A stretch of 64,000 nt of DNA. Source: Stenotrophomonas maltophilia. GTDB lineage: Bacteria > Pseudomonadota > Gammaproteobacteria > Xanthomonadales > Xanthomonadaceae. The DNA lies in the NCBI RefSeq assembly GCF_023518235.1, contig NZ_CP090423.1, forward strand, positions 1-64,000, given 5' to 3'. Position numbers and translations under genes: made by a program. The notes below the pieces were generated by a model. It was not told the origin of the DNA, made no database searches, and was given only the letters and a program-made list of their open reading frames with translations. This document shows positions 1 through 7,797 of this stretch, piece by piece. Within the stretch, counting starts at the first letter, position 1. The number at the start of each line of letters is the position of its first letter.

Positions 1-1
1 G

Positions 2-2110
2 CTGGCGATGGTCGGTGCGCAGATCGGCGAGCTGAAGATCAAGCCGGCCAAGCTGCGCGGCGTCGAGTCCAACGGCATGCTGTGCTCGGCCAAGGAGCTG
101 GGTCTGGACAACGATGCGTCCGGCCTGCTCGAACTGCCCGACGATGCGGCGGTCGGCCAGGCTCTGGTCGAGTACCTGGGCCTGCCCGATGCCAGCATCG
201 AGATCAAGCTGACCCCGAACCGCGCCGACTGCTTCAGCCTGCGTGGCATTGCCTACGACGTCGCCGCAGCGACCCGCAGCGAAGTGCTGGATTTCGCCGC
301 CGATGCCATTGCGCCGGTCGGCAGCCGTGAGCTGTCGATCCAGCTGGACGCCGGCGCTGAAGCGCCGCGCTACCTGGGACGTGTCATCGAGGGCGTCAAC
401 GCCGCCGCCACGACTCCGCTGTGGATGGCCGAGCGCCTGCGCCGCAGTGGCGTGCGCCCGGTCTCGCTGCTGGTCGACATCACCCAGTACGTGATGCTCG
501 AGCTGGGCCAGCCGATGCATGCCTATGACCTGGGCACCCTGCAGGGCAGCATCGCCGTGCGCCGTTCGCGTGCGGGCGAGACCCTGAAGCTGCTGGACGG
601 CCGTGATGCCACGCTGGACGACAGCTTCCTGGTGGTCACCGATGCCGATCGCGCGGTTGGCCTGGCCGGCCTGATGGGTGGCTTCGACACCCGCGTCACC
701 GATGCCACCACCGCCGTGTTCCTGGAGGCCGCGCACTTCGCGCCGGCCGCGATCATGGGCCGCGGCCGCAAGCTGGGCCTGCACACCGATGCCGGCCACC
801 GCTTCGAGCGTGGCGTCGACCCGGCATTGCCGCGCACCGCCATCGAGTACGCCACCCGCCTGGTTCTGGATCTGGCCGGCGGCACCCCGGCGCCGGTTAC
901 CGAAGCCGTGCGCGAGGCCGATCTGCCGCAGCCGGCAACGATCGTGCTGCGCCGCGCGCGCATCACCCGGGTGCTCGGCATCACCATCGACGATGCCGAA
1001 GTTGAGCGCATCCTGCGCGCGCTGGACATGGATGTGGCGGCTACTGCCGAGGGCTGGCAGGTGGCCGCGCCGAGCCGCCGCTTCGACATCGCCATTGAAG
1101 AAGACCTGATCGAAGAGCTGGCCCGTATCCACGGTTACGAGCAGATTCCGACCACACTGCCGGGCGGCGCCGCCCGCGTGGCGATGCCGAGCGAGACCCA
1201 GCTGGACGCGCTGAGCGTGCGCCGCCAGCTGATCGCCCGCGACCAGCAGGAAACCGTCAACTTCGCCTTCGTCGACGACGCGCTGCTGACCCAGTGGCAG
1301 CTGCGTGACGGGCTGGTGCCGCTGGCCAACCCGCTGTCGGCCGAACTGGCGGTGATGCGCCCGTCGCTGCTGCCGGGCCTGGTCGCCACGCTGGGCCGCA
1401 ATGCCGCCCGCCAGCTCGGCCGTGTGCGCCTGTTCGAGATCGGCCGGGTGTTCGCCCAGCAGGCCGGAGACGGTCAGCCCGCGCCGCTGGAAACCCCGCG
1501 CGTGGCGGCGGCGGTCTGCGGTGATGCGCAGGCGGTGCAGTGGGGCCTGCCGACCCGCAAGGTCGATTTCCATGACCTGAAGGGCGATCTGGAGTCGCTG
1601 GCGGCTGCCAGTGGTGCACAGCTGGAGTTCCGCCCGTCGGCGCGTGCCTACGGCCACCCGGCGCGTTCGGCCGAGGTGTTCCGCGATGGCGTGGCGATCG
1701 GCTGGATCGGCCAGGTCCACCCGCGCCTGGCCAAGGCCATGGACATCGAAGCTGACGTGTACGCCTTCGAGCTGGACCTGGAGCCGTTGACCGCCCGCCG
1801 CCTGCCGCGTGCCGGCGAACTGTCGCGCTTCCCGGCGGTGCGCCGCGACCTGGCGTTCCTGGTGCCTGAACAGGTGGCCTGGGCCGATCTGGCCGCCACC
1901 GTCCGCCAGGCCGCCGGGCCGCTGCTGCGCGAGCTGAACCTGTTCGACCGGTATGTCGGCCAGGGCATCGAGCCGGGATTCAAGAGTCTCGCTATGGGCT
2001 TGATTTTGCAGGACAAGTCGCGCACTCTGACGGACCGCGACGTGGATGCGGTGGTGGCCGAGGCGGTCACCGCCATCGAGCGTGAACACCACGCCCGGAT
2101 CCGCGGCTGA
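2..2110 (+). CDS. pheT: Phenylalanyl-tRNA synthetase beta subunit, 5' end cut by window edge
   Basis: Beta chain of the (alpha-beta)2 enzyme that charges tRNA-Phe in the cytoplasm. The frame is open to the first base of the window, so about 90 N-terminal residues are missing relative to the usual ~795. What remains begins in the EMAP-like tRNA-binding fold (ESNGMLCS region), continues through the B3/B4 editing and B5 domains and ends with the C-terminal FDX-ACB domain (FPAVRRDLAF, then LTDRDVDA). ihfA follows 27 bp later, the usual pheST-ihfA order in gammaproteobacteria. Confidence 0.97.
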   Translation: MAMVGAQIGELKIKPAKLRGVESNGMLCSAKELGLDNDASGLLELPDDAAVGQALVEYLGLPDASIEIKLTPNRADCFSLRGIAYDVAAATRSEVLDFAADAIAPVGSRELSIQLDAGAEAPRYLGRVIEGVNAAATTPLWMAERLRRSGVRPVSLLVDITQYVMLELGQPMHAYDLGTLQGSIAVRRSRAGETLKLLDGRDATLDDSFLVVTDADRAVGLAGLMGGFDTRVTDATTAVFLEAAHFAPAAIMGRGRKLGLHTDAGHRFERGVDPALPRTAIEYATRLVLDLAGGTPAPVTEAVREADLPQPATIVLRRARITRVLGITIDDAEVERILRALDMDVAATAEGWQVAAPSRRFDIAIEEDLIEELARIHGYEQIPTTLPGGAARVAMPSETQLDALSVRRQLIARDQQETVNFAFVDDALLTQWQLRDGLVPLANPLSAELAVMRPSLLPGLVATLGRNAARQLGRVRLFEIGRVFAQQAGDGQPAPLETPRVAAAVCGDAQAVQWGLPTRKVDFHDLKGDLESLAAASGAQLEFRPSARAYGHPARSAEVFRDGVAIGWIGQVHPRLAKAMDIEADVYAFELDLEPLTARRLPRAGELSRFPAVRRDLAFLVPEQVAWADLAATVRQAAGPLLRELNLFDRYVGQGIEPGFKSLAMGLILQDKSRTLTDRDVDAVVAEAVTAIEREHHARIRG

Positions 2111-2137
2111 GCGGGCAGCACTCGGGGGTAGCAGGCA

Positions 2138-2437
2138 ATGGCATTGACCAAGGCGGAGATGGCGGAAAAGCTGTTCGACGAAGTCGGTCTGAACAAGCGG
2201 GAAGCCAAGGAATTCGTCGACGCGTTTTTCGATGTGCTGCGTGAAGCATTGGAACAGGGACGTCAGGTGAAGCTGTCGGGCTTCGGTAATTTCGATCTGC
2301 GGCGCAAGAACCAGCGCCCGGGTCGCAACCCCAAGACCGGCGAGGAAATTCCGATTTCCGCCCGTACGGTGGTGACCTTCCGTCCGGGCCAGAAGCTCAA
2401 GGAGCGGGTGGAAGCTTATGCTGGATCCGGGCAGTAA
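2138..2437 (+). CDS. ihfA: Integration host factor alpha subunit
   Basis: DNA-bending nucleoid protein that works as a heterodimer with IhfB. The 99 residues are the normal length. The HU/IHF signature is present (GFGNF, then [14 protein letters not shown] in the DNA-intercalating arm). It follows pheT in the same operon, and its last 20 bp overlap the start of the MerR-like gene. IHF often assists phage integrases, and this gene lies 0.5 kb from a phage attachment site. Confidence 0.97.
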   Translation: MALTKAEMAEKLFDEVGLNKREAKEFVDAFFDVLREALEQGRQVKLSGFGNFDLRRKNQRPGRNPKTGEEIPISARTVVTFRPGQKLKERVEAYAGSGQ

Positions 2438-2774
2438 CCGCGAACTACCGCCGATACCGGCCAAGCGTTACTTCACCATCGGTGAGGTCAGCGAGCTGTG
2501 CGACGTCAAGCCGCACGTCCTGCGCTACTGGGAAACCGAGTTCCCCAGCCTTGAGCCGGCCAAGCGCCGAGGCAACCGTCGCTACTACCAGCGCCACGAC
2601 GTGCTGATGGTGCGGCAGATCCGCAGCCTGCTGTACGAACAGGGCTACACCATCGGTGGTGCACGCCTGCGTCTGGACGGTCCCGATGCCCGCGAGGAAT
2701 CGGCGCTGAGCAACCAGATCATCAAGCAGGTGCGCATGGAGCTGGAAGAAGTGCTGCAGTTGTTGCGTCGCTGA
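2418..2774 (+). CDS. MerR-family transcriptional regulator
   Basis: 118 residues. The N-terminal winged helix-turn-helix ([20 protein letters not shown], residues ~19-38) is typical of MerR. RRGNRRYY follows as the wing, and the C-terminus is a short dimerisation helix ([14 protein letters not shown]). There is no long effector domain and no metal-binding cysteine cluster. This small type commonly sits directly after ihfA in gammaproteobacteria. Translation is probably coupled to ihfA through the overlap. The target is unknown. Confidence 0.9.
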   Translation: MLDPGSNRELPPIPAKRYFTIGEVSELCDVKPHVLRYWETEFPSLEPAKRRGNRRYYQRHDVLMVRQIRSLLYEQGYTIGGARLRLDGPDAREESALSNQIIKQVRMELEEVLQLLRR

Positions 2775-2796
2775 TCCCATTTCCATCGTAATCCGC

Positions 2797-2802
2797 TATA
2801 CT
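2797..2802 (+). promoter_or_regulatory. Putative -10 box of the tRNA-Pro promoter
   Basis: TATACT lies about 40 bp before the tRNA, in the short gap after the MerR gene. No convincing -35 hexamer is present at 16-18 bp, so this is a suggestion only. A GC-rich stretch between box and tRNA could be the discriminator and leader. Confidence 0.4.
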
Positions 2803-2842
2803 TCACGGCCCGCCGCACTGGCGGGCACATCGCAGCATCAGT

Positions 2843-2919
2843 CGGGGCGTAGCGCAGCCTGGTAGCGCATCTGCCTGGGGGGCAGAGGGTCGTCGGTTCG
2901 AATCCGGCCGTCCCGACCA
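2843..2919 (+). tRNA. tRNA-Pro (anticodon GGG)
   Basis: A 77-nt cloverleaf. The acceptor stem CGGGGCG pairs with CGTCCCG (one G-U). The anticodon stem TCTGC/GCAGA encloses loop CTGGGGG, giving anticodon GGG. The T arm has GGTTCGAATCC, and CCA is encoded. The gene is intact because the integrated phage restores its 3' half. The last 48 nt form the attachment core. Confidence 0.97.
2872..2919 (+). repeat. Left attachment core (attL), 48-bp direct repeat
   Basis: These 48 bases, from the anticodon loop to the encoded CCA of tRNA-Pro, recur exactly at 44913-44960. The flanking bases differ on both sides (c versus a before, a versus c after), which fixes the repeat length. This is the usual footprint of a tyrosine-integrase phage that uses a tRNA gene. 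Confidence 0.95.
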
Positions 2920-2936
2920 AAAGCAGCGATAGAACA

Positions 2937-2968
2937 AGGGCTTGCGCCATGCGGTGCAGGCCCTTTTT
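2937..2968 (+). terminator. Rho-independent terminator after tRNA-Pro, phage-supplied
   Basis: AGGGCTTGC and GCAGGCCCT form a stem (one T-G pair) followed by five T. It lies inside the prophage just after attL, so it ends tRNA-Pro transcription in the lysogen. The host's own terminator was displaced to 44977-45005. Confidence 0.75.
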
Positions 2969-2975
2969 CGTTGTG

Positions 2976-3005
2976 CACCCTATTACCACCCTATCGCCAC
3001 CCTAT
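2976..3005 (+). promoter_or_regulatory. Candidate integrase arm-type sites, three copies
   Basis: CACCCTAT occurs at 2976-2983, 2987-2994 and 2998-3005, spaced exactly 11 bp apart, about one helical turn. A fourth copy lies on the attR side at 44799-44806. Position (attP arms, overlapping the 3' end of int) and phasing fit arm sites bound by the N-terminal domain of a lambda-type integrase. Binding is inferred. Confidence 0.6.
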
Positions 3006-4099
3006 CGAGGCAGCGCGATACCCGTGGTGACCGGCTGCCACGGCGCTTCATGGCCACCCAGGTAATGCTCAGTCATCGACGCGTTGCCGTGCCCCATCAG
3101 CGCTTGAATCTGTTCCGTGGTCCAGCCCGCATCGCGCAGCAGCGCGCCGCCCAGGCTGCGGATCTCATGGAAGGTTGGCGGCGCATCGCCACCCACGCCG
3201 GCAGCATCGCGCGCCTTTGCGAATGCACGCGACAGCTGCTCGGGCAACACCTGCGTGTGGTGCGCGCGGTCCTTCGCGCGCTTGTCGCTGGGCCTGGCCT
3301 TTTCCGGCAGGCGGTGGATCACGAACGGCGAAACCACGTCATCGCGGCACCGGGCCAGCAGGTCGAGCAGCGGGCCAGCCACAGCGATCTGTAGTCGAAC
3401 GTTCGTCGAGCCCTCGGTTTTCGACGGCACCACCCACAGGTGGCCGTCGCGCATGTCGGCGAACTTCACCGTAACCACGTCCTCGCGGCGCAGCAGCGTC
3501 ACCAGCGACAGGTCCATGGCGTTGCGCAGCCAGGGTGCTGCCTGGTCCCATATCGCGCGGTATACGTCGAGGGTCAGGCGCACGCGCTTCCGCTCGTGCT
3601 GGAATCGGCGAGTCGCCAGCGCAGGGTTGGTATCTATCCAGCCTTCTTCCACGGCGCAGGCCAGTATCCAGCCCAGCACCAGCCGGAACTGCTGGCGCGC
3701 GCGGTCGGATTCGGTCACTTCGCGGATGAAGGTGGCGCACACCTTCACCGTCACGTCGGCCACCGCCTTCGAACCCAGCCCGGCCTCGATGCGTCGGATC
3801 ACGCTTTCGTAGACCTCGGCCGTCTTCGACGCCCACTTCCTGCCAGGCACGTCATCGCGGCGGAACACCACAATCGCATCAGCCACCGTCTCGCCTGGCG
3901 TGATGACCCGGGCCACCAGGTCGTCGGTGGGGATCAGCAGCGCGTTGAGCTTCTTGGCCGCGGCGAACGCGCGGGCCTGGTCGGTGCCCATCCACGTCTC
4001 TTTCTTCGTGACCGGGTGCCGGTATTTGAACCCGTCCCGGTTGGGGTACAGATTGGCCGGCCATCCCTGGCGGCTCTTGCTTCGTTGCCTCGGTGCCAT
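3002..4099 (-). CDS. int: Phage tyrosine-recombinase integrase
   Basis: 365 residues. It should catalyse site-specific recombination between attP and the tRNA-Pro attB. Catalytic residues are visible: R204 (LLRREDV), K228 (SKTEG), H311 and R314 (HEIRS), H337 (LMGHGN) and the nucleophile Y346 (TEHYL). The N-terminal ~70 residues, with a GWPANLY...RHPVTKKETWMG segment, resemble the arm-binding domain of lambda-like integrases, and a SAM-like core-binding domain follows. The gene reads toward attL, and the excisionase gene ends 2 bp before its start codon. Confidence 0.95.
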   Translation of the reverse strand: MAPRQRSKSRQGWPANLYPNRDGFKYRHPVTKKETWMGTDQARAFAAAKKLNALLIPTDDLVARVITPGETVADAIVVFRRDDVPGRKWASKTAEVYESVIRRIEAGLGSKAVADVTVKVCATFIREVTESDRARQQFRLVLGWILACAVEEGWIDTNPALATRRFQHERKRVRLTLDVYRAIWDQAAPWLRNAMDLSLVTLLRREDVVTVKFADMRDGHLWVVPSKTEGSTNVRLQIAVAGPLLDLLARCRDDVVSPFVIHRLPEKARPSDKRAKDRAHHTQVLPEQLSRAFAKARDAAGVGGDAPPTFHEIRSLGGALLRDAGWTTEQIQALMGHGNASMTEHYLGGHEAPWQPVTTGIALPR

Positions 4100-4101
4100 C
4101 G

Positions 4102-4302
4102 TCAGGCCGCCTCACCCAATACTCGCGCGACAAGATCATCGCCGCCGGCGAGCCATTCGTGTTCGTCGATGAACCAGGTGCCGCCGACCTTGCGGCCGGG
4201 CAGCTTACCCTCGCGCAGCAGCCGCTGCAGCACCTGCATGGACGGGCGGCTGCCTTCTTCAAAGTAGCGGGCCAGCCACCGCTCGGGGGTCATCAGTTGC
4301 AT
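4102..4302 (-). CDS. xis: Excisionase-like DNA-binding protein
   Basis: 66 residues with a MerR-like winged-helix pattern (TPERWLARYF, then RPSMQVLQRLLREGKLPGRKVGGTWFI split over two helices and a wing). Size, fold pattern and position directly upstream of int match recombination directionality factors that bend attP arms and favour excision. It is cotranscribed with int. Confidence 0.8.
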   Translation of the reverse strand: MQLMTPERWLARYFEEGSRPSMQVLQRLLREGKLPGRKVGGTWFIDEHEWLAGGDDLVARVLGEAA

Positions 4303-4313
4303 GCTGGTTTCCT

Positions 4314-4496
4314 TCAGTTCGTGGCCAGCGCAGCGCGCAGCTGCTCGGTGGCCTGGGTTGCTGCATCGCGCAGGCGCAGCACCTCGGCGCGCAGGCGGAT
4401 CACTTCATCGGCCGCGACCACCAGCTGCTCGCGCAGCACGTCCTTGGCCGGCTGCTTCATGCGGCGTGGTTCGCGGGGGAAAAGCTGGGCGGTCAT
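4314..4496 (-). CDS. Small phage protein with coiled-coil C-terminus
   Basis: 60 residues from the ATG at 4496, chosen because a GGAG motif precedes it and because it overlaps the upstream stop by 4 bp (ATGA). The N-terminus is basic (FPREPRRMKQPAKD), and a heptad-rich helix follows (REQLVVAADEVIRLRAEVLR). No family was recognised. Confidence 0.6.
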   Translation of the reverse strand: MTAQLFPREPRRMKQPAKDVLREQLVVAADEVIRLRAEVLRLRDAATQATEQLRAALATN

Positions 4497-4705
4497 CTTC
4501 CTGGCTCCTTCCAGCGTTTGACCGCCTTGCAGTAGGCGATGACCTTCCGGCAACCCGCGCAGTCGATCGTCTGGCCAGCTTCGGCGAAGAGCACGTCCGG
4601 TTCGTCGGCGCAGGTATCCATGTGGTTGCAGTCCCAGGCGACACCGCACAACGTGTATTCCTCGCACGCGGGGTTCCCGGCGTGGCGGATGGCTGCCTCA
4701 GCCAT
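4493..4705 (-). CDS. Small cysteine-rich phage protein
   Basis: 70 residues from the ATG at 4705 behind GGAGGT. Eight cysteines include a C-AGC pair (DCAGCRKVIAYC) and CEEYTLCGVAWDC, suggesting one or two zinc-binding knuckles. Function unknown. It is coupled to both neighbours by short overlaps in the leftward early operon. Confidence 0.65.
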   Translation of the reverse strand: MAEAAIRHAGNPACEEYTLCGVAWDCNHMDTCADEPDVLFAEAGQTIDCAGCRKVIAYCKAVKRWKEPGR

Positions 4706-4850
4706 GAGCGCACCTCCGCCAGCACCAGCGCAGCCCATTTCGCGCGGCGCGGCATGCGCGGCTGATCGCCCACAGGGTGGCGATGCCGGCCAGGAACCCG
4801 GCCAGGGCAAACACGTGGACCATTGCAGCGGTGAGCAGCTGGTCAGCCAT
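4698..4850 (-). CDS. Small phage membrane protein
   Basis: 50 residues with one transmembrane helix (VHVFALAGFLAGIATLWAI) followed by an arginine-rich tail, so the C-terminus is probably cytoplasmic. The start at 4850 overlaps the upstream stop by 8 bp. Function unknown; lengthening or frame choice remains possible. Confidence 0.5.
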   Translation of the reverse strand: MADQLLTAAMVHVFALAGFLAGIATLWAISRACRAARNGLRWCWRRCAHG

Positions 4851-5628
4851 GGGCGTCGGCCTGGTCCTGGTAGAACTCATGGGCGCGATCCAGCTCGGTG
4901 CGGATGTAGTCCTGCCACCAGCAAACATCGCCGCCACCGCCGTCACCCAGCAGCCCGGCGTCGTAGCGGTCCAGCTGCAGACCCATGTCCACGGCCTGCG
5001 CGGGCGGCCGGCGAAAAAGGGGCTCGGTGAAGAACCCATCGTCATCCTTCCTACGAAGCACCACCCCGTCATTACGGGGATCGTTGAGCTGGTGGATGTT
5101 GGCGTAGCCCACCGGCTCCCCCACCGGCTGGCGGGCGTTGATCGGCTCTGCGTCGCCAGCGCTGTAGGCAAACACAATGTCGCGCCCGTGGCTTACTGTG
5201 ATGGCGTCCTCGGCCACGGTTACGCGGTAGGCACCCACCTTCTGCGCGATCAACTCCACCGGCTGGCGGGCGGCGAGTACTGCTTGCAGTTCTGCCGCGT
5301 GACGCATGGTGCAGTTTGCGATCTTCTGGCAGAGCGTGTTGTCGCTGATTCCGACCTCGTCGGCGTCCTTGCGCCACCGGGCGACCAGCGATTCCAAAAG
5401 CGCACCCCCCTGACCACCCGGGGAGGGCTGGGCGGAGAGGGCGGCTTCGATGGCTCGCAACGCGCGCTTGTCGGAGTCAGTCAGCGACTTGTGATTGATG
5501 CGGATGGCCTTCGCCTTATCACCATCGTCTCGGTACTGCGCCGCGAGCAAGGCGCGCGCCGCGTCGGACGGCATCACCTGCACCCTCCCACCGGGCTGCG
5601 CGTCTGCCAGGGTCTTCTTGGTATTCAT
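4843..5628 (-). CDS. Phage hypothetical protein
   Basis: 261 residues. The ATG at 5628 follows a strong GGAGGT, and the frame upstream of it overlaps other genes, so this start is preferred. The C-terminal half carries short motifs common in small phage-encoded early proteins (GEPVGYANIHQLND, EPLFRRPPAQ). The middle (SDNTLCQKIANCTMRHAAEL) looks helical. No catalytic motif was recognised. Confidence 0.7.
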   Translation of the reverse strand: MNTKKTLADAQPGGRVQVMPSDAARALLAAQYRDDGDKAKAIRINHKSLTDSDKRALRAIEAALSAQPSPGGQGGALLESLVARWRKDADEVGISDNTLCQKIANCTMRHAAELQAVLAARQPVELIAQKVGAYRVTVAEDAITVSHGRDIVFAYSAGDAEPINARQPVGEPVGYANIHQLNDPRNDGVVLRRKDDDGFFTEPLFRRPPAQAVDMGLQLDRYDAGLLGDGGGGDVCWWQDYIRTELDRAHEFYQDQADAHG

Positions 5629-5915
5629 GCAACCTCCTGCAGTTGGGAGGCCTGCTCGGCCTCGATCAGGGCATAGCCGATGGCGTCGACGCGCGCGCGC
5701 AACACGCGGCGCGCTTTCAGCAGCTCCATTGCGATGAACCGGCGGTGGTCGGTGAGCTTGAACGTCCGCGTCTCGATGTGCAGCTTCCCGGCCAGGTCGC
5801 GGCGGAACAGGCGGTAGGTGAGGACGTGGCCGCCCAGCACCTTGTCGATGGACCGGCCCCAGGCGAAGCCCTCGGTGCGCTTCGGCAGCCGGCGGTCGTA
5901 GCGGTGGTGGCTCAT
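5625..5915 (-). CDS. Small basic phage protein
   Basis: 96 residues, rich in Arg/His (MSHHRYDRRLPKRTEGFAWG start; LLKARRVLRARVDAIGYALI helix). It overlaps the next gene by 4 bp and the previous by 1 bp (TGATG), so translation is coupled. Function unknown. Confidence 0.65.
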   Translation of the reverse strand: MSHHRYDRRLPKRTEGFAWGRSIDKVLGGHVLTYRLFRRDLAGKLHIETRTFKLTDHRRFIAMELLKARRVLRARVDAIGYALIEAEQASQLQEVA

Positions 5916-6775
5916 CAGTAGGTGCCCCGTGCGTTGTCCAGGGCGGTCTGCACGTCCGCCGAAAGCTGCTGGTCGGCCACGCTGGCGAACAGAACGTCGT
6001 AGTTCCAGGTCGTGTCGCGGAACACGCGCCCGTCGTCGAAGTCGCGCAGACAATCCAGCACGTCGTTGGCAATGGCCTTGTCCTCGTCGGTTTCGACGGA
6101 GAACCGGTCGAGCGCATGGCGCACACGGTAGGGGCCTTCGCTCCAATCGCCGCGCGTCTGTCGCATTGCCACGGCCAAGTCGAGGCGCTTATCACGGCCG
6201 CGCAACGCTTCCAGGACGTCCTCCCATGACGCATCGATGGGGAGGTCGTACCTGAGCAGCATCGCGGCCAGAGCCATATCCGCCTTGCGCTGCTCGATCA
6301 GCCGGTTGTGCTCCCTTTCCTTGTGGCGGTCAGCCTGCTCCTTCTGCTTCGCTGCTTCCGCTTCGAACCGGCGGTAGTCGGCCAGCAAACGCTCGTAGGA
6401 TGCTTGGGCATGGTCCCACCCGTCGCTCGTCTTCACCTCCCGGCGCAGGTCGGTAAGGTAGCCGGCGTCATGTGTGATCGACTTCGGGTAGCGGGAACGG
6501 GAGCGCAGATCGCGTTCGCTGAAGCGCGAAGGCATTCCGATCTCGGCCATCAGCGCTGTTACCCGTTCGATGATTTCCTGGTTTGCCGCCATCGCGGGTA
6601 GGTTCGCTTCATGGGTTGCCTTGTCCTCCGCGTAGGCCTGTTCCAACTTCTGCAGGGCAATGGCAGCTGTGCGCGTCGGGCAGGCGCTGCCGTAGCTGGT
6701 CGACGGCGCGTAGTACTTGGGGTCCGTCTTACAGCTGGTCACCTTGTTGCACGGGGCAATCTGCTGGATCTTCAT
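5915..6775 (-). CDS. Phage hypothetical protein with central coiled coil
   Basis: 286 residues from the ATG at 6775, which overlaps the upstream stop by 4 bp. Residues ~125-175 form a charged helical stretch (RRFEAEAAKQKEQADRHKER), likely coiled coil. The C-terminal third is acidic. No enzymatic motif was seen. Its length makes it one of the larger unknowns of the leftward operon. Confidence 0.7.
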   Translation of the reverse strand: MKIQQIAPCNKVTSCKTDPKYYAPSTSYGSACPTRTAAIALQKLEQAYAEDKATHEANLPAMAANQEIIERVTALMAEIGMPSRFSERDLRSRSRYPKSITHDAGYLTDLRREVKTSDGWDHAQASYERLLADYRRFEAEAAKQKEQADRHKEREHNRLIEQRKADMALAAMLLRYDLPIDASWEDVLEALRGRDKRLDLAVAMRQTRGDWSEGPYRVRHALDRFSVETDEDKAIANDVLDCLRDFDDGRVFRDTTWNYDVLFASVADQQLSADVQTALDNARGTY

Positions 6776-6993
6776 GCGTAGCTCCGAAGCGGCACGCGGC
6801 GCACTGGCCCGTGCCACAGGTTGGTGAGGTTGTTCAGGCGCACCTGCAGCGGGTCGCGGCGCAGGGGGCGCAGCGGGTCGTGCAGGCGGCGCTCGGTGTT
6901 CCGGCAGGGCGCGCACGCGGCGGTGGCCTTGCCGTTGATGAGCGGGAAGAACCGCAGCGGCAGCCGGGCCGCGCACTTCGTGCAGGCCTTCAT
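6772..6993 (-). CDS. Small zinc-ribbon-like phage protein
   Basis: 73 residues. CTKC near the N-terminus and CAPCRN about 20 residues later make a four-cysteine zinc ribbon, a pattern common in small phage early proteins (MKACTKC...FFPLINGKATAACAPCRN). It may bind nucleic acid. The tail is arginine-rich. It is coupled by 4-bp overlaps on both sides. Confidence 0.65.
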   Translation of the reverse strand: MKACTKCAARLPLRFFPLINGKATAACAPCRNTERRLHDPLRPLRRDPLQVRLNNLTNLWHGPVRRVPLRSYA

Positions 6994-7205
6994 GGCGTGC
7001 GTGCCTTCTGCAGGTCCGCCCAGGTGAGCGGGTGAGGGCGCCGCTTGATCCGCTCGTATGCGGCGCTGTGGGATATGTCCAAGATCTCGGCCACCTGCGC
7101 GGTGGTGTAGCGCTTGCCCTCGATCACATGGGCGAACAGCTGGGCGCGGGCCTGGCCGGCACGGCGCAGGCTTTTTGCGTGGTAGGGGTAGAGGGCGACG
7201 TCCAT
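6990..7205 (-). CDS. Small helix-turn-helix phage protein
   Basis: 71 residues. YTTAQVAEILDISHSAAYER is a clear helix-turn-helix, so it probably binds DNA. The start at 7205 overlaps the stop of the nuclease gene. A role in early control is possible but unproven. Confidence 0.65.
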   Translation of the reverse strand: MDVALYPYHAKSLRRAGQARAQLFAHVIEGKRYTTAQVAEILDISHSAAYERIKRRPHPLTWADLQKARTP

Positions 7206-7795
7206 CAGGCGGCCACCTCTGTGCTGTAGCCCGCAGGCAGGTGTTCCTCGGCGAAGGCCAAGTAGTCCAGCGCCAACTGCATGCAGTCGTCGTGCAGGCC
7301 GGGGTAGCGGGTGACCTCCAGCAGCTGTGGCGGCGACACGCGGTACTCCAGTTCGCCGACCTCCTTCAGTTCGAACACGTTCCATCGGAAGACGTCGGCG
7401 CCGAACAGGTCCAGATAGAACCGCCACTGGTAGCCGGCCAGATACCGCTCGGCATCGAACCGGCTGGTGGTCTTGTGGTCATCGACGCGCTTTCCGTCGA
7501 GGCAGTCCACTTTGCCGGTCACGGTCAGGCCGCCGTACTCGCCATAGGCGCGAACCTCGCGGATCGTCGGCAGCACCAGCTCGCAGTCCGGCAGGTGGAA
7601 CGTGTGATCCATCGCCTGCAGCACTTCGTAGTCGCCCGGCACCGCGTGTTCCAGGGCATCGTGGAACGCGGTGCCGGCCAGCATCGCCTTGGTGGGCTGA
7701 TCCACGGTGATGTAGCGCACCAGGTCTGCCACCGGCTGGTCGTCGGCGTCCCGCCACTTCCGGAACGCCTCGATGTTGGACACGCGGGCCAGCAC
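7205..7795 (-). CDS. PD-(D/E)XK nuclease, RecB/Cas4-like phage exonuclease
   Basis: 196 residues from the GTG at 7795, which starts two bases after the upstream stop. Motifs: GTAFHDALEH (41-50), GKVDCLDG (94-101), DDHKTT (105-110; the D and the K of the active site) and AGYQWRFYLDL as the QxxxY-type helix. Such nucleases resect double-strand ends to make single strands for annealing. It sits beside a Sak4-like recombinase, so the pair probably forms the phage recombination system. Confidence 0.8.
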   Translation of the reverse strand: MLARVSNIEAFRKWRDADDQPVADLVRYITVDQPTKAMLAGTAFHDALEHAVPGDYEVLQAMDHTFHLPDCELVLPTIREVRAYGEYGGLTVTGKVDCLDGKRVDDHKTTSRFDAERYLAGYQWRFYLDLFGADVFRWNVFELKEVGELEYRVSPPQLLEVTRYPGLHDDCMQLALDYLAFAEEHLPAGYSTEVAA

Positions 7796-7797
7796 GG

